Assembly: GCA_964396375.1 (NCBI GenBank)
Contig: CAYNEY010000025.1
Coordinates: 1 to 64,000, forward strand
Source: FEN-1139 sp964396375
GTDB lineage: Bacteria; Myxococcota_A; Polyangia; Polyangiales; Polyangiaceae
DNA length: 64,000 nt
Reading direction: 5' to 3'
The notes under the pieces are model-generated. The model was not told the origin of the DNA and made no database searches. It was given only the letters and a program-made list of their open reading frames with translations. Shown here in pieces: positions 1 to 7,983 of the stretch. The position numbers and the translations under genes are program-made. Each line of letters starts with the position of its first letter. Within the stretch, counting starts at the first letter, position 1.

Positions 1-16
1 CCCCCCCCCCCCCCCC
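1..16. other. Homopolymer C run at the contig edge
   Basis: The first 16 bases are all C. The following 78 bases, up to the transporter stop codon, hold no recognisable gene. A pure C run exactly at the sequence edge is most simply a sequencing or assembly artefact. Confidence 0.7.
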
Positions 17-94
17 TCGTCAACACAAATGCTTCTCCTGCCGCTCAGTCTTCGTGAAGGTGCGTGCGGCGCTGGTTCTGCGCTGCTCGAGCCC

Positions 95-1249
95 TCACGC
101 AGGCTCGCGGCACACGACCACACCACCTGCCGTGCGTGTCAGAAACAGCAGCAAGCTGGAGGTGAAGGCGAGCAGCGCCGCCACCATGAGGCCCAGGGTG
201 GTCGAGCCCGAAGCATCGCGGAAGGCCCCGGCCAGCGGCGGTCCCACGATGGCGGCGGCACCGTAGGCAAGGAAGGTAAAGGGGTACACGCGTCCCACGC
301 TGGCGGCCCCAAGCTCCCGCGCCGTGTTGGCGGCGTACACCACCAACCCCGCCGCGAAGAAGAACCCAACCAGAGCGGTGAGGCCGAGCCGTAGAAAAGA
401 CTGCGCGGACCAGCCGAGCAGCAGCACTACGGTCGCGAGCCCCGCGAGAGCGACCGGCGCGGTGATCCGTCCGAAGCGATCGAACAGAAGGCCCCAGAGC
501 GGTCGCCCCAAGGTGTTGCCGAGAGCAAACCCGATCACCAAGCTTGGGCCAAGCTCGACACCCCCCATCGAGGAGAGCCCACCGACTACGATCAGCCCCG
601 CGAAGCTGGAGCCGAACAGGCCACCCAGGTGCCAGAGGTGAAACCCGGGGCCCGCGGCACCTCGGGCGGAGGTGGTCTTGGTTTGTGCTGCGAGCGGTTG
701 GTGGTCGAGCCCGAAGCTCGCCGAAAGCAAGAGCAGGCTGCCCCCCAGCCCCTGGATGAGAAAGGCGGTGGGGACTGTCAGTCCATGCTCGAAGCCGAGG
801 GCGAGCAACGGCGCGATCAGCGCACTTCCCACGGCGAACCCACCGGTGACCACCCCCGTGATCACACCCTGCCGTCCCGAGGCCAGCCGGATCGCCGAGC
901 TCAACGCCGAGACATAGGTGATGCCGATCGCGCATCCGCTCAGCACCCCGATCCCGAGCACGGTGGGAAGGAGCTGCGCGCCCAAGACGGCGGAGAGCAG
1001 ATAGCCGAGGGCGTACAAGACCGCGGCTACCCAGAGCAGGCGCTGCGGTGCGAGCCGAGTAAGCCAACGCCCCGCCACCAACATGGCAAGGCTAAAGACT
1101 CCGATGGTGAGCCCAAAGGTGCTCTGTACCAAGAACGAGCTGAACCCATGGGCGGTGGTGAGTTGTGGCTCGTAGACACTGAATGCGTAAACCCCGCCTA
1201 TCACCATGTGGGCCGAGACTGCCGCCACCACACGATGGGCCTGGCTCAT
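95..1249 (-). CDS. MFS transporter, oxalate/formate antiporter (OFA)-like family
   Basis: This 384-residue polytopic membrane protein has about 12 hydrophobic segments with short charged loops, the layout of the major facilitator superfamily. The N-terminal stretch with GGVYAFSVYEPQL resembles the OFA branch, which exchanges small carboxylates, but the substrate cannot be read from sequence. The ATG at 1249 was preferred: the ATG at 1279 would add ten residues and place the start six bases from an inverted repeat that looks like an operator. The C-terminus is intact. It lies downstream of, and on the same strand as, a winged-helix regulator and a flavin reductase-like gene, so it may be controlled by that regulator. 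MFS membership is firm; the substrate is unknown. Confidence 0.85.
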   Translation of the reverse strand: MSQAHRVVAAVSAHMVIGGVYAFSVYEPQLTTAHGFSSFLVQSTFGLTIGVFSLAMLVAGRWLTRLAPQRLLWVAAVLYALGYLLSAVLGAQLLPTVLGIGVLSGCAIGITYVSALSSAIRLASGRQGVITGVVTGGFAVGSALIAPLLALGFEHGLTVPTAFLIQGLGGSLLLLSASFGLDHQPLAAQTKTTSARGAAGPGFHLWHLGGLFGSSFAGLIVVGGLSSMGGVELGPSLVIGFALGNTLGRPLWGLLFDRFGRITAPVALAGLATVVLLLGWSAQSFLRLGLTALVGFFFAAGLVVYAANTARELGAASVGRVYPFTFLAYGAAAIVGPPLAGAFRDASGSTTLGLMVAALLAFTSSLLLFLTRTAGGVVVCREPA

Positions 1250-1284
1250 CCGGGTTGGCCTTCCCGCGGGGCCGAACATACGAC

Positions 1285-1299
1285 ATTCATTTCGTGAAT
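1285..1299. promoter_or_regulatory. Inverted repeat, possible operator of the transporter gene
   Basis: The sequence ATTCA-TTTCG-TGAAT has two perfect 5-bp arms around a 5-bp centre. It sits between the end of the winged-helix gene and the transporter start, where a dimeric regulator could act. The site is short and no second copy was noticed, so the role is inferred. Confidence 0.35.
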
Positions 1300-1337
1300 A
1301 ATGTAGCGTATGATAGGGACCTGCCGCAAGTGCTCGG

Positions 1338-1694
1338 TCACTTCGCGCGAGAAACGCGCCGGGTCCGCTGGCCGCGGGTGATGGAGAGCAAGGCTGACAC
1401 CGCCTGATGCTGCTCCACCGCGTGCCGGAGCGGCATGTCTTCACACACGCGGTAGTGGTTGCAGCGGCCCACCCGCTCGGTCTCGAGGTAGCCCCCTTCC
1501 ACCAGATCGGCGACGATGCGCTGCACCGCTCGCTCGGTGATGCCCACCTGCGCGGCCACGTCGCGCATCTTGATCGAGGGCTCGCCGGCGACGCAGAGCA
1601 GGACATGGGCATGATTGGTGAGGAAGGTCCAATCTGACCGGGGAGGGATCAAGGTTGCGGGCCGACGCAAAAGGCGACTCACGCTCGAGCACAT
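1338..1694 (-). CDS. Winged helix-turn-helix transcriptional regulator (MarR/TrmB-like fold)
   Basis: This is a small DNA-binding protein of 118 residues from the ATG at 1694; a TTG at 1718 would add eight. The core runs from WTFLTNHAHVLL through a helix-turn-helix (MRDVAAQVGITERAVQRIV) to a wing region (GGYLETERVGRCNHYRV). This domain arrangement is common in one-domain regulators of bacteria, often with an N-terminus just before the conserved WTFLTNHA block, so the true start may be further downstream. The short C-terminal tail has no ligand domain. It lies between a flavin reductase-like gene and the MFS gene, all on the minus strand, and is the natural candidate to bind the palindrome at 1285-1299. 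Confidence 0.75.
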   Translation of the reverse strand: MCSSVSRLLRRPATLIPPRSDWTFLTNHAHVLLCVAGEPSIKMRDVAAQVGITERAVQRIVADLVEGGYLETERVGRCNHYRVCEDMPLRHAVEQHQAVSALLSITRGQRTRRVSRAK

Positions 1695-1726
1695 CGCACC
1701 AAATCTGCGCTGGCGCAAGGGAGTGC

Positions 1727-2320
1727 TCAGGGCCGCTGCCGCGCGACCAGACCAGCGGTGATGGTGTAGTCTGGGCCACCCATCTTGCCCACGACGCCGA
1801 GACGCTCGAGTTCGGGCACACCGTTCGAAAGCGCGGAGTCTTCCACGAACAGGCTCACGGCATCGAGCAGAAATAGGTCGTTGGGCTCGTTCCCGAGCTG
1901 CTCGTGGCGGTAGACGCGCACCTCGATCGCCACCTTCGCTCCCGCCAGCCGCGGTGTTTCGATGCGGTGACTTGGCTCGGTGCCAAGGCCCACCAGTTCG
2001 AGCTCACTGCGATCCACCGCGAGCTCTGCGGAGGTCGCGACCATGGCGTCCAGACGATCGGGGGTAACCAGGTGAACGACAGCCTCACCGCGCTCCAAGA
2101 GGTTCCGTGCCGTGTCCTTCAGCCCGCCTTGGCGTCGGCCGATCGACAGCATCAACCGTACCGGATCATCAGAGACGATCCCGAAATAACTGAAGGGCGC
2201 AAGGTTCACCACACCATTTCGGCCGAGGCTGGTCACCCACGCGATTGGTCGAGGAACCACGGCGTGGGTGATCAGGCGAAAGGGATCGGTGTCACCACCC
2301 GTGCCAAGGTCGAAGTCCAT
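1727..2320 (-). CDS. Flavin reductase-like protein (FMN-binding split barrel)
   Basis: This 197-residue protein has the flavin reductase-like split-barrel pattern: DPFRLITHAVVPRPIAWVTS near the N-terminus, then NLAPFSYFGIVSDDPVRLMLS, the segment that holds FMN in this family. Relatives bind FMN and reduce or use flavin in redox reactions or in two-component monooxygenases; no partner monooxygenase is visible here. The ATG at 2320 was chosen over a GTG at 2338. No Shine-Dalgarno precedes it, but TAACCC lies eight bases upstream on the coding strand, as in several other genes of this window. It is the first gene of the minus-strand set that continues with the regulator and the transporter. Confidence 0.8.
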   Translation of the reverse strand: MDFDLGTGGDTDPFRLITHAVVPRPIAWVTSLGRNGVVNLAPFSYFGIVSDDPVRLMLSIGRRQGGLKDTARNLLERGEAVVHLVTPDRLDAMVATSAELAVDRSELELVGLGTEPSHRIETPRLAGAKVAIEVRVYRHEQLGNEPNDLFLLDAVSLFVEDSALSNGVPELERLGVVGKMGGPDYTITAGLVARQRP

Positions 2321-2410
2321 GGCTTTCGGGGTTAGCACAACTTCCGCTGCCTCCGGTCCCCCGACTGATCCCCGAAACGCGACGAAAGTGCCCGAAAGCC
2401 TCAGGCTGGG

Positions 2411-2439
2411 TTGAGAATGAGGCTTTGTCGCGCTAAAAG
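2411..2439 (+). promoter_or_regulatory. Candidate sigma-70-type promoter of aspS
   Basis: TTGAGA (2411-2416), a 17-base spacer and TAAAAG (2434-2439) match the housekeeping promoter layout. Transcription would start near 2446, leaving a leader of about 27 bases that contains the AAGGGAG ribosome site before the GTG start at 2473. Confidence 0.5.
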
Positions 2440-2472
2440 CCGGCCCTCACCCGGCAGCAAGGGAGCATACAC

Positions 2473-4359
2473 GTGGCACGCTTCATCGACGAGCTCAGAA
2501 GAACGCACAATTGTGGAGCCCTCAGGCTGACCGATATCGACGCGGAGGTCGTCCTGTTCGGATGGGTGGCAAATCGACGTGATCATGGAGCGATCATCTT
2601 CGTCGATCTGCGGGACCGGCATGGCGTAACCCAGGTGGTCTTCGATCCGGAAGCAGGCGCTGATGCGCATCGGATGGCGGAAGCTGTGCGTGGGGAATGG
2701 GTGATCGGCGTGCGTGGTCGAGTGCGGTCACGCGGCGAGCAATTCAGCAAGAAGGAAGGGAAGATGGTCAGCGCGGCCAATCCCAACCTGGCGACGGGTG
2801 CCATCGAGGTGATTGCGCTCGAGCTCACCATTTTCAACAAGAGCGAGACAGTCCCGTTTCCCATCGAGGCGCGGGCCGACACTCGAGAGGAGGTACGGCT
2901 CGAGTATCGCTACCTCGATCTGCGCCGTGAACCGCTCCAACAGGCGCTGATGATGCGGCACCGGATCAACCAAGCCACCCGCAATTATCTCTCTGACGCG
3001 GGTTGCCTGGAGCTGGAAACTCCCTTCTTGTGCAAGTACACCCCAGGCGGTGCCCGCAATTTCCTCGTACCCTCCCGGCTTCACGCAGGAAAGTTCTACG
3101 CTCTGGCCGAGAGCCCGCAGCTCTTCAAGCAGCTGTTCATGGTGGCCGGCTTCGATCGCTACTTCCAGATCGTGCGGTGTTTTCGTGACGAGGATCTCAG
3201 GGTGGATCGGCAACCGGAGTTCACCCAGATCGACGTCGAGATGAGCTTCGTCAATCAGGACGACATCTTCGAACTGATCGAGGGTCTGGTGTTCAAGATC
3301 TGGAAGGCCGCCTTGGGCATGGACCTTCACACCCTATACCCCGACGGGCATTTCCCGCGGCTACCCTTCGACGAGGCGATGACCCGTTACGGAAACGACA
3401 AGCCCGACCTTCGCTTCGACTTGCCGCACGTCGATCTGACGGACATCGTGATCGAGCACAACGGCGGCAATATCCCGTTTTTTCAGCCGATCGCCGAGAA
3501 GTTCAAGAATGGCACCTACCGGCGAGATCTTCCCGCCGAGATCGTGAAGGCGCTGGTGGTTCCGGCTCGCTTCACTCTGACCAACGCCCATCGCGATCGG
3601 CTGGAGCAGATGGCCAAGAGCATGGGAGCGGGAGGCTTGGCGCGCGCGAAGCTGGGACCGGATGGCGCCTGGCTCCAATCACCACTCGGCAAGAGTGTGA
3701 CCCCTGAGATGCGGGAAGCGATCAACCGCGCGCTCGAGGCACATGAGGGTGATCTGATCTTCTTCCAGTTCGGGAAGGCCAGCTTGGTTCACACCGTACT
3801 GGCCAACATCCGGGTAGCAATCGCCAAATTGCTCAACCTGATCCCGGAGGTTGGGCACGGTGACCTGTGGAAGTTCTGCTGGGTGGTGAACCCTCCGCTG
3901 TTCGAATACGACGATGAGAAGAAGTGTTGGGCGGCGGCACACCACGCGTTCACCCGACCCGTCGACGAGCATGTCGATTTGGTGGGCAGCGATCCAGGCC
4001 GGGTGCAGTGCTACCGCTACGATCTGGTGCTGAACGGCTTCGAGATCGGAGGAGGCAGTATTCGACTGCACGATCCGGAGGTGCAGGCCAAGGTCTTCGC
4101 CGCACTCGGCTTGGGTCCCGATCAGGCGGAGGAGAAGTTTGGTTTCTTGCTCTCGGCGCTCCGCTACGGCGCACCCCCGCATGGCGGGATCGCGCTCGGC
4201 CTGGACCGGATCTGCATGCTGCTTCGGGGGACCGAGAGTATCCGGGACGTCATTGCCTATCCGAAGACCCAGAAGGGCACGGACCTCATGAGCGATGCCC
4301 CAACCGGGGTCAACCCAGAGCAACTTGCGGAGCTCCGGATCGGTCTCATCGAGTCCTAG
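2473..4359 (+). CDS. aspS: Aspartate--tRNA ligase, probably non-discriminating (Asp/Asn)
   Basis: This class II synthetase of 628 residues charges tRNA with aspartate. The N-terminal OB-fold anticodon-binding domain includes RRDHGAIIFVDLRD. Motif 2 (FRDEDLRVDRQPEFTQ) is near residue 237, and the GAD insertion of bacterial AspRS occupies roughly residues 300-440. Motif 3 (GGIALGLDRICMLL) is near residue 570. His38 in the RRDHG segment corresponds to the histidine reported in non-discriminating enzymes, where discriminating E. coli AspRS has Leu. The enzyme may therefore also make Asp-tRNA(Asn) for the GatCAB route; this is inference. The start is GTG with AAGGGAG seven bases upstream. It heads a plus-strand run continuing to the lipoprotein gene that ends at 9308. 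Confidence 0.97.
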   Translation: MARFIDELRRTHNCGALRLTDIDAEVVLFGWVANRRDHGAIIFVDLRDRHGVTQVVFDPEAGADAHRMAEAVRGEWVIGVRGRVRSRGEQFSKKEGKMVSAANPNLATGAIEVIALELTIFNKSETVPFPIEARADTREEVRLEYRYLDLRREPLQQALMMRHRINQATRNYLSDAGCLELETPFLCKYTPGGARNFLVPSRLHAGKFYALAESPQLFKQLFMVAGFDRYFQIVRCFRDEDLRVDRQPEFTQIDVEMSFVNQDDIFELIEGLVFKIWKAALGMDLHTLYPDGHFPRLPFDEAMTRYGNDKPDLRFDLPHVDLTDIVIEHNGGNIPFFQPIAEKFKNGTYRRDLPAEIVKALVVPARFTLTNAHRDRLEQMAKSMGAGGLARAKLGPDGAWLQSPLGKSVTPEMREAINRALEAHEGDLIFFQFGKASLVHTVLANIRVAIAKLLNLIPEVGHGDLWKFCWVVNPPLFEYDDEKKCWAAAHHAFTRPVDEHVDLVGSDPGRVQCYRYDLVLNGFEIGGGSIRLHDPEVQAKVFAALGLGPDQAEEKFGFLLSALRYGAPPHGGIALGLDRICMLLRGTESIRDVIAYPKTQKGTDLMSDAPTGVNPEQLAELRIGLIES

Positions 4360-4380
4360 GGTAGGGGTTCGCAGCGCCTC

Positions 4381-5763
4381 ATGAGTGCCCGAATCCTGGT
4401 CGTCGATGATAGCCCCACCATCCGGAAGGTCGTAGCGGCCATCCTGGAGCGGAGCGGCTATGTCTGCGTGTTGGCGACGGATGGGGTGGATGCGCTGGAG
4501 GTGCTGGAGCAGCAGCCCGTGGAGCTAGTGCTGCTCGACTTCGTGATGCCACGCATGAATGGGTATCAGTTGTGCCGAGAGCTGCGTGGACGGCCCCAGT
4601 TCCGGGCCTTGCCCGTGATCCTGATGAGCGCAAAAGGCGACAAGATCCGTGGTCAGTTCTTGCGTCAGACAGGCGCAGTGGACGCGATCACCAAGCCCTT
4701 CGACGCGCGCGGCCTGGTGGCGGTGGTGGAGGCAGCCTTGCGGCGCAATGCCCAAGGGCGAGGCACGAGCTCGTCACCGCCACCCCTGGTGGAGCCTGAG
4801 CCCGAGTCAGGCTCCGAAGATGCTCTCACCTCCGCTGTTCCGGAGAGCTCAGCCGCTGCGCGCATCCAGTGGACCCGAGAGTTCTCTTTGGCGCTACTCC
4901 GCACCCTGGAGCCCGAGCTGGTGGCCCAGGCTGGGCTCTCGGGCCCTTCGCTGGATACGGTCAAGCGTGCCGTGATCAAGGCCCTGACGCCGGAGGCGGT
5001 GATCGGCCTCGGTACTCGTTTCGCGGCCATCGAAGCGGCAGGCGGAAGGCGGCAGGTGCTGGCCGGAGACATCGCCGTGATCTCGATCGCGGAGGTACTG
5101 CAGCTGCTTCAGCTTCAGCGACAAACCGGCGCACTTCTGATCACCACCCGCGGCGCGGAGGTGGTGCTGCACATCCGCGACGGCAGCCTCGATCTCGCGA
5201 CCTCGCGAGGATTGCGCGATGAGTTTCTGCTTGGTCGTTACCTGGTTGAAGACGGAGCGTTGACCCGCACCGCTCTCGAAGAGACCATCCGCCGGAACAC
5301 CCAGCGTCAACCGCTCGGTGAGCATCTGATGGCGCTTGGCTTGGCAACCGGAGCTCAGATCAGGAGAGCTCTGGAGCGTCAGAGCAGTGAGCTCATCTAT
5401 GAGCTGGTGCGCTGGCAGAACGGGCGTTTCGCCTTCGAAATCGGCCCGGCGAACCCCATCGCCGCTGCGGTCGGATTGCAGCTCCCTCTCGAGGCGCTAG
5501 CGATGGAGGGCTTCCGTCGGGTCGACGAGTGGCGACTGATCGAGGGCACGTTCGATTTCGAAGAGGTGCTGCACAGAGATGAGCTAGCCATCGAGAGGCT
5601 AGCGGGTGAGCTCACCCGCCCCGAGCGCGAAATCTTGACGCTGGTCAATGGTGAGCGCACCATTCGCGAACTCGTGAACGAGCGTGAGGGCAGCTCCTTC
5701 GACCTGTGCAAGATCCTCTACCAACTGGTCAACTCGAAGCTGATCCGGCGAAAGTCTAGCTAG
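4381..5763 (+). CDS. Response regulator with PATAN (DUF4388) domain
   Basis: This 460-residue protein is a signalling switch without a DNA-binding domain. Residues 1-120 are a receiver: acidic pair near D9-D10, phosphoacceptor D53 in LVLLDFVMPRMNG, conserved K105 in TKPF. After a Pro/Glu-rich linker and a helical segment, residues of about 225-330 form a PATAN/DUF4388 unit (ISIAEVLQLLQLQRQTGALLI, then GRYLVEDGALT). A helical C-terminal region ends in NGERTIRELV. PATAN domains occur in cyanobacterial PatA and often in Myxococcota, and are thought to mediate protein contacts. The gene starts 21 bases after aspS and ends ten bases before rimI. A second PATAN protein, fused to a J-domain, lies at 55049-57022. 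No histidine kinase partner is present in the window. Confidence 0.9.
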   Translation: MSARILVVDDSPTIRKVVAAILERSGYVCVLATDGVDALEVLEQQPVELVLLDFVMPRMNGYQLCRELRGRPQFRALPVILMSAKGDKIRGQFLRQTGAVDAITKPFDARGLVAVVEAALRRNAQGRGTSSSPPPLVEPEPESGSEDALTSAVPESSAAARIQWTREFSLALLRTLEPELVAQAGLSGPSLDTVKRAVIKALTPEAVIGLGTRFAAIEAAGGRRQVLAGDIAVISIAEVLQLLQLQRQTGALLITTRGAEVVLHIRDGSLDLATSRGLRDEFLLGRYLVEDGALTRTALEETIRRNTQRQPLGEHLMALGLATGAQIRRALERQSSELIYELVRWQNGRFAFEIGPANPIAAAVGLQLPLEALAMEGFRRVDEWRLIEGTFDFEEVLHRDELAIERLAGELTRPEREILTLVNGERTIRELVNEREGSSFDLCKILYQLVNSKLIRRKSS

Positions 5764-5773
5764 GGGAGGGAGA

Positions 5774-6253
5774 GTGGCGACACTGCCAAGGGTGACGCGG
5801 CTCGATGCTGCTTCGGCGAGCAAGATTTTGCCGCTGGTGGCCGCCACCGGGTTCACGCTCGATCTCGGTGCCGAACTCTCGCGGAGTTGGGCGGAGTTGT
5901 GGGCGGTGGAGGCACACACGGCTGGCTGCTTCGACGCCTTCTTGCTCGTGCACTCTGCCGCCGACGAGTTCCAAATCATAGCGATCGGCTCACACCCCGA
6001 CCGCCGGCGAGCCGGTCTCGCCCGGCTGCTACTGGGTCACCTGGTCGAGGATGCTCGTGCCCGGCAGGTTCGCCTGATTGTGCTCGAGGTGCGACGCTCG
6101 AATGAGCCAGCCTTGGCGCTTTATCGCAGCTTCGGCTTTGAGCTGGCACGAGTGCGGCGTGACTACTATCAGAAGCCGAGCGAAGACGCCTTCGAGCTCG
6201 TGCTCGAGCTCGAAGGCGCGCAGACTTCGAAAGAGTCGCCCCCACCGGTTTAG
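5774..6253 (+). CDS. rimI: GNAT acetyltransferase, RimI-like (ribosomal protein S18 alanine N-acetyltransferase)
   Basis: This 159-residue GNAT protein would transfer acetyl from acetyl-CoA to an N-terminal amine. The acetyl-CoA loop is RRRAGLARLLL (residues 78-88). The RimI-typical segment LEVRRSNEPALALYRSFGF follows at 104-122, then RRDYY at 128-132. The start is a GTG with a strong GGGAGGGAGA ribosome site, only ten bases after the receiver-PATAN stop. The function is a family-level call: other GNAT enzymes share the acetyl-CoA loop, but the SNEPAxxLYRSFGF block favours RimI. pyrK begins three bases after its stop. Confidence 0.82.
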   Translation: MATLPRVTRLDAASASKILPLVAATGFTLDLGAELSRSWAELWAVEAHTAGCFDAFLLVHSAADEFQIIAIGSHPDRRRAGLARLLLGHLVEDARARQVRLIVLEVRRSNEPALALYRSFGFELARVRRDYYQKPSEDAFELVLELEGAQTSKESPPPV

Positions 6254-6256
6254 CGT

Positions 6257-7075
6257 ATGACACCTTCCCTGAATCACGTTCACGCGCACCCCTCACGAAG
6301 TCAGTCGTCGGTCCCATTGATCCGGCGCGAGAGCATCGGCGACAACTATCACGTGCTCTGGTTCGAGCTTGCGCATGTGGCACACGCACGGCCAGGACAG
6401 TTCGCCATGCTGCGCGGAGCCAGCTGGGGCATGGCTCCGCTTCTACCTCGTCCAATGAGCTACCTCTCGGGTGGCGAGACCCCAGGCATGCTGGTCAAGG
6501 TGCACGGTGAAGGCACTCGACGTATGGCCCAAGCCGAGCCGGGTGAATTGTTCACGGTACTGGGACCACTCGGCCACGGTTGGCGTGCTCACGAACCAAC
6601 TCGTCGTCAGATCTTGGTGGCGGGTGGGGTGGGGATCGCCCCGCTGCTATTTTTGGCGCGAGAGCTGGTGGCGCAAGGACAACGACCGATGGCGCTCTAC
6701 GGTGGGCGCACGGCCCGTGATCTTCCGCTGCTCGACGATCTGTCCGAATTGTGTGCAACCGAGGTGACAACTGAAGATGGGTCGCGAGGATTTCAAGGAC
6801 GAGTCACCGATCGTCTGCCCGCGCTGCTCGCCCCAAACGTGGAAATCTTCACCTGTGGTCCGAATCGCATGATGGCGGCCGTGGCAGCCATTGCGGCGCG
6901 GGCCGAGGTGCCCTGCGAGGTGTCCATGGAGGCACCCATGGCCTGTGGCTACGGGGTGTGTCTCGGCTGCGCGGTCCCAACCGTCGAAGGCGGCTACTTC
7001 TACGTGTGCTCCGAGGGCCCATGCGTAGACGCGCGTCGAATCGCTTGGGAATCATCCGATAAGGGGACGCTGTGA
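6257..7075 (+). CDS. pyrK: Dihydroorotate dehydrogenase B electron-transfer subunit
   Basis: PyrK passes electrons from dihydroorotate dehydrogenase PyrD to NAD+ in pyrimidine synthesis. The 272-residue protein has the FAD segment LPRPMSYL, the pyridine-nucleotide loop GGVGIAPLLFLARELV, and a C-terminal [2Fe-2S] cluster motif: three cysteines in ACGYGVCLGC and a fourth in YFYVCSEGP. The N-terminus carries about 20 extra, poorly conserved residues, so the true start may be further in. Its TGA stop overlaps the ATG of pyrD by one base (TGATG), so the two subunits are translationally coupled. Confidence 0.95.
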   Translation: MTPSLNHVHAHPSRSQSSVPLIRRESIGDNYHVLWFELAHVAHARPGQFAMLRGASWGMAPLLPRPMSYLSGGETPGMLVKVHGEGTRRMAQAEPGELFTVLGPLGHGWRAHEPTRRQILVAGGVGIAPLLFLARELVAQGQRPMALYGGRTARDLPLLDDLSELCATEVTTEDGSRGFQGRVTDRLPALLAPNVEIFTCGPNRMMAAVAAIAARAEVPCEVSMEAPMACGYGVCLGCAVPTVEGGYFYVCSEGPCVDARRIAWESSDKGTL

Positions 7076-7983
7076 TGAGCGACTGTTCGGTACGCATAGG
7101 CTCTCTCTTGCTGAAGAACCCCGTTCTTACCGCCTCCGGGTGCTTCGGCTACGGCCTGGAGTTCGAGGACTTCTTCGACGTGGCGCGCCTTGGTGGGATC
7201 TGCACCAAGGGGCTATCGCTCGCACCCCGCGCCGGGAATCCGCCCGAACGGGTGTGCGAGACACCTGCCGGAATGCTGAATGCGATCGGCCTTGCCAATG
7301 TTGGGGTGGAGGATTTCTGCAAGAACAAGCTGCCGTGGCTCCGCGAGCACCAGGTGACGGTGATCGCGAATTTGTTCGCCACCAGCATCTCGGATTTCGT
7401 AAGGCTGGTGGAGCGTGTGGAAGAGGAGCCAGGAATCGCGGCCTTGGAGCTCAACGTCTCGTGTCCCAACGTGGCCCACGGCGGGATCGAGTTCGGACGC
7501 GATCCGCGCCTGGCCGCCGAAGTAACGGCAGAGGTGCGGCGCCGCACCTCTCGACCGCTTTGGGTGAAGATGAGCCCCGAAGCGGGGGATTTGGTAGGGG
7601 TCGCACGGGCCTGTGAGGACGCCGGTGCAGACGCGATCTCGGCCATCAACACCATTCGTGGCATGGTGATCGACGTCGATCGGATGCGGCCGAAGCTCGG
7701 CAACCGCACCGGCGGGTTGAGCGGCCCAGCGATCCGGCCGATCGCGGTCAGGATGGTGTGGGATTTGGTGTCGGCGCTCCGCATTCCGGTGATCGGAATC
7801 GGTGGGATCGGCACCGCACGCGACGCCCTCGAGTTCATCTTGGCGGGAGCGCGCGCCGTACAGGTTGGCACCGCACAGTTTCGCGACCCAACCGCTGCGC
7901 TCCAGATCGCCAACGAGCTCGAAGCGTTCTGCGTGGCGCGGGGACTTTCCATCGAGGAGCTGATCGGCAAAGCCCGGCCATGA
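7075..7983 (+). CDS. pyrD: Dihydroorotate dehydrogenase, class 1B catalytic subunit
   Basis: This 302-residue FMN enzyme oxidises dihydroorotate to orotate, the fourth step of UMP synthesis. The catalytic base is Cys130 in ELNVSCPN; class 1 enzymes use Cys here while class 2 membrane enzymes use Ser. Other landmarks are the N-terminal NPVLTASGCFGYG, WVKMSPEAGD, and the phosphate-binding segment IGIGGIGTARDALEFILAGA. Pairing with PyrK marks it as NAD-linked class 1B. The ATG at 7075 was chosen over the GTG at 7072 because it gives the TGATG overlap with pyrK. The stop overlaps the next start in ATGA form. pyrH, also a pyrimidine gene, is elsewhere at 19376. Confidence 0.96.
   Translation: MSDCSVRIGSLLLKNPVLTASGCFGYGLEFEDFFDVARLGGICTKGLSLAPRAGNPPERVCETPAGMLNAIGLANVGVEDFCKNKLPWLREHQVTVIANLFATSISDFVRLVERVEEEPGIAALELNVSCPNVAHGGIEFGRDPRLAAEVTAEVRRRTSRPLWVKMSPEAGDLVGVARACEDAGADAISAINTIRGMVIDVDRMRPKLGNRTGGLSGPAIRPIAVRMVWDLVSALRIPVIGIGGIGTARDALEFILAGARAVQVGTAQFRDPTAALQIANELEAFCVARGLSIEELIGKARP

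Noticed and set aside
1..16. Poly-C as an i-motif or regulatory G-tract
   Set aside because: A pure homopolymer at the sequence edge is more likely an artefact.
45..1067. A 340-codon minus-strand frame overlapping the transporter gene
   Set aside because: Arg/Gly/Pro-rich composition without domains; the overlapping frame encodes a clear MFS protein.
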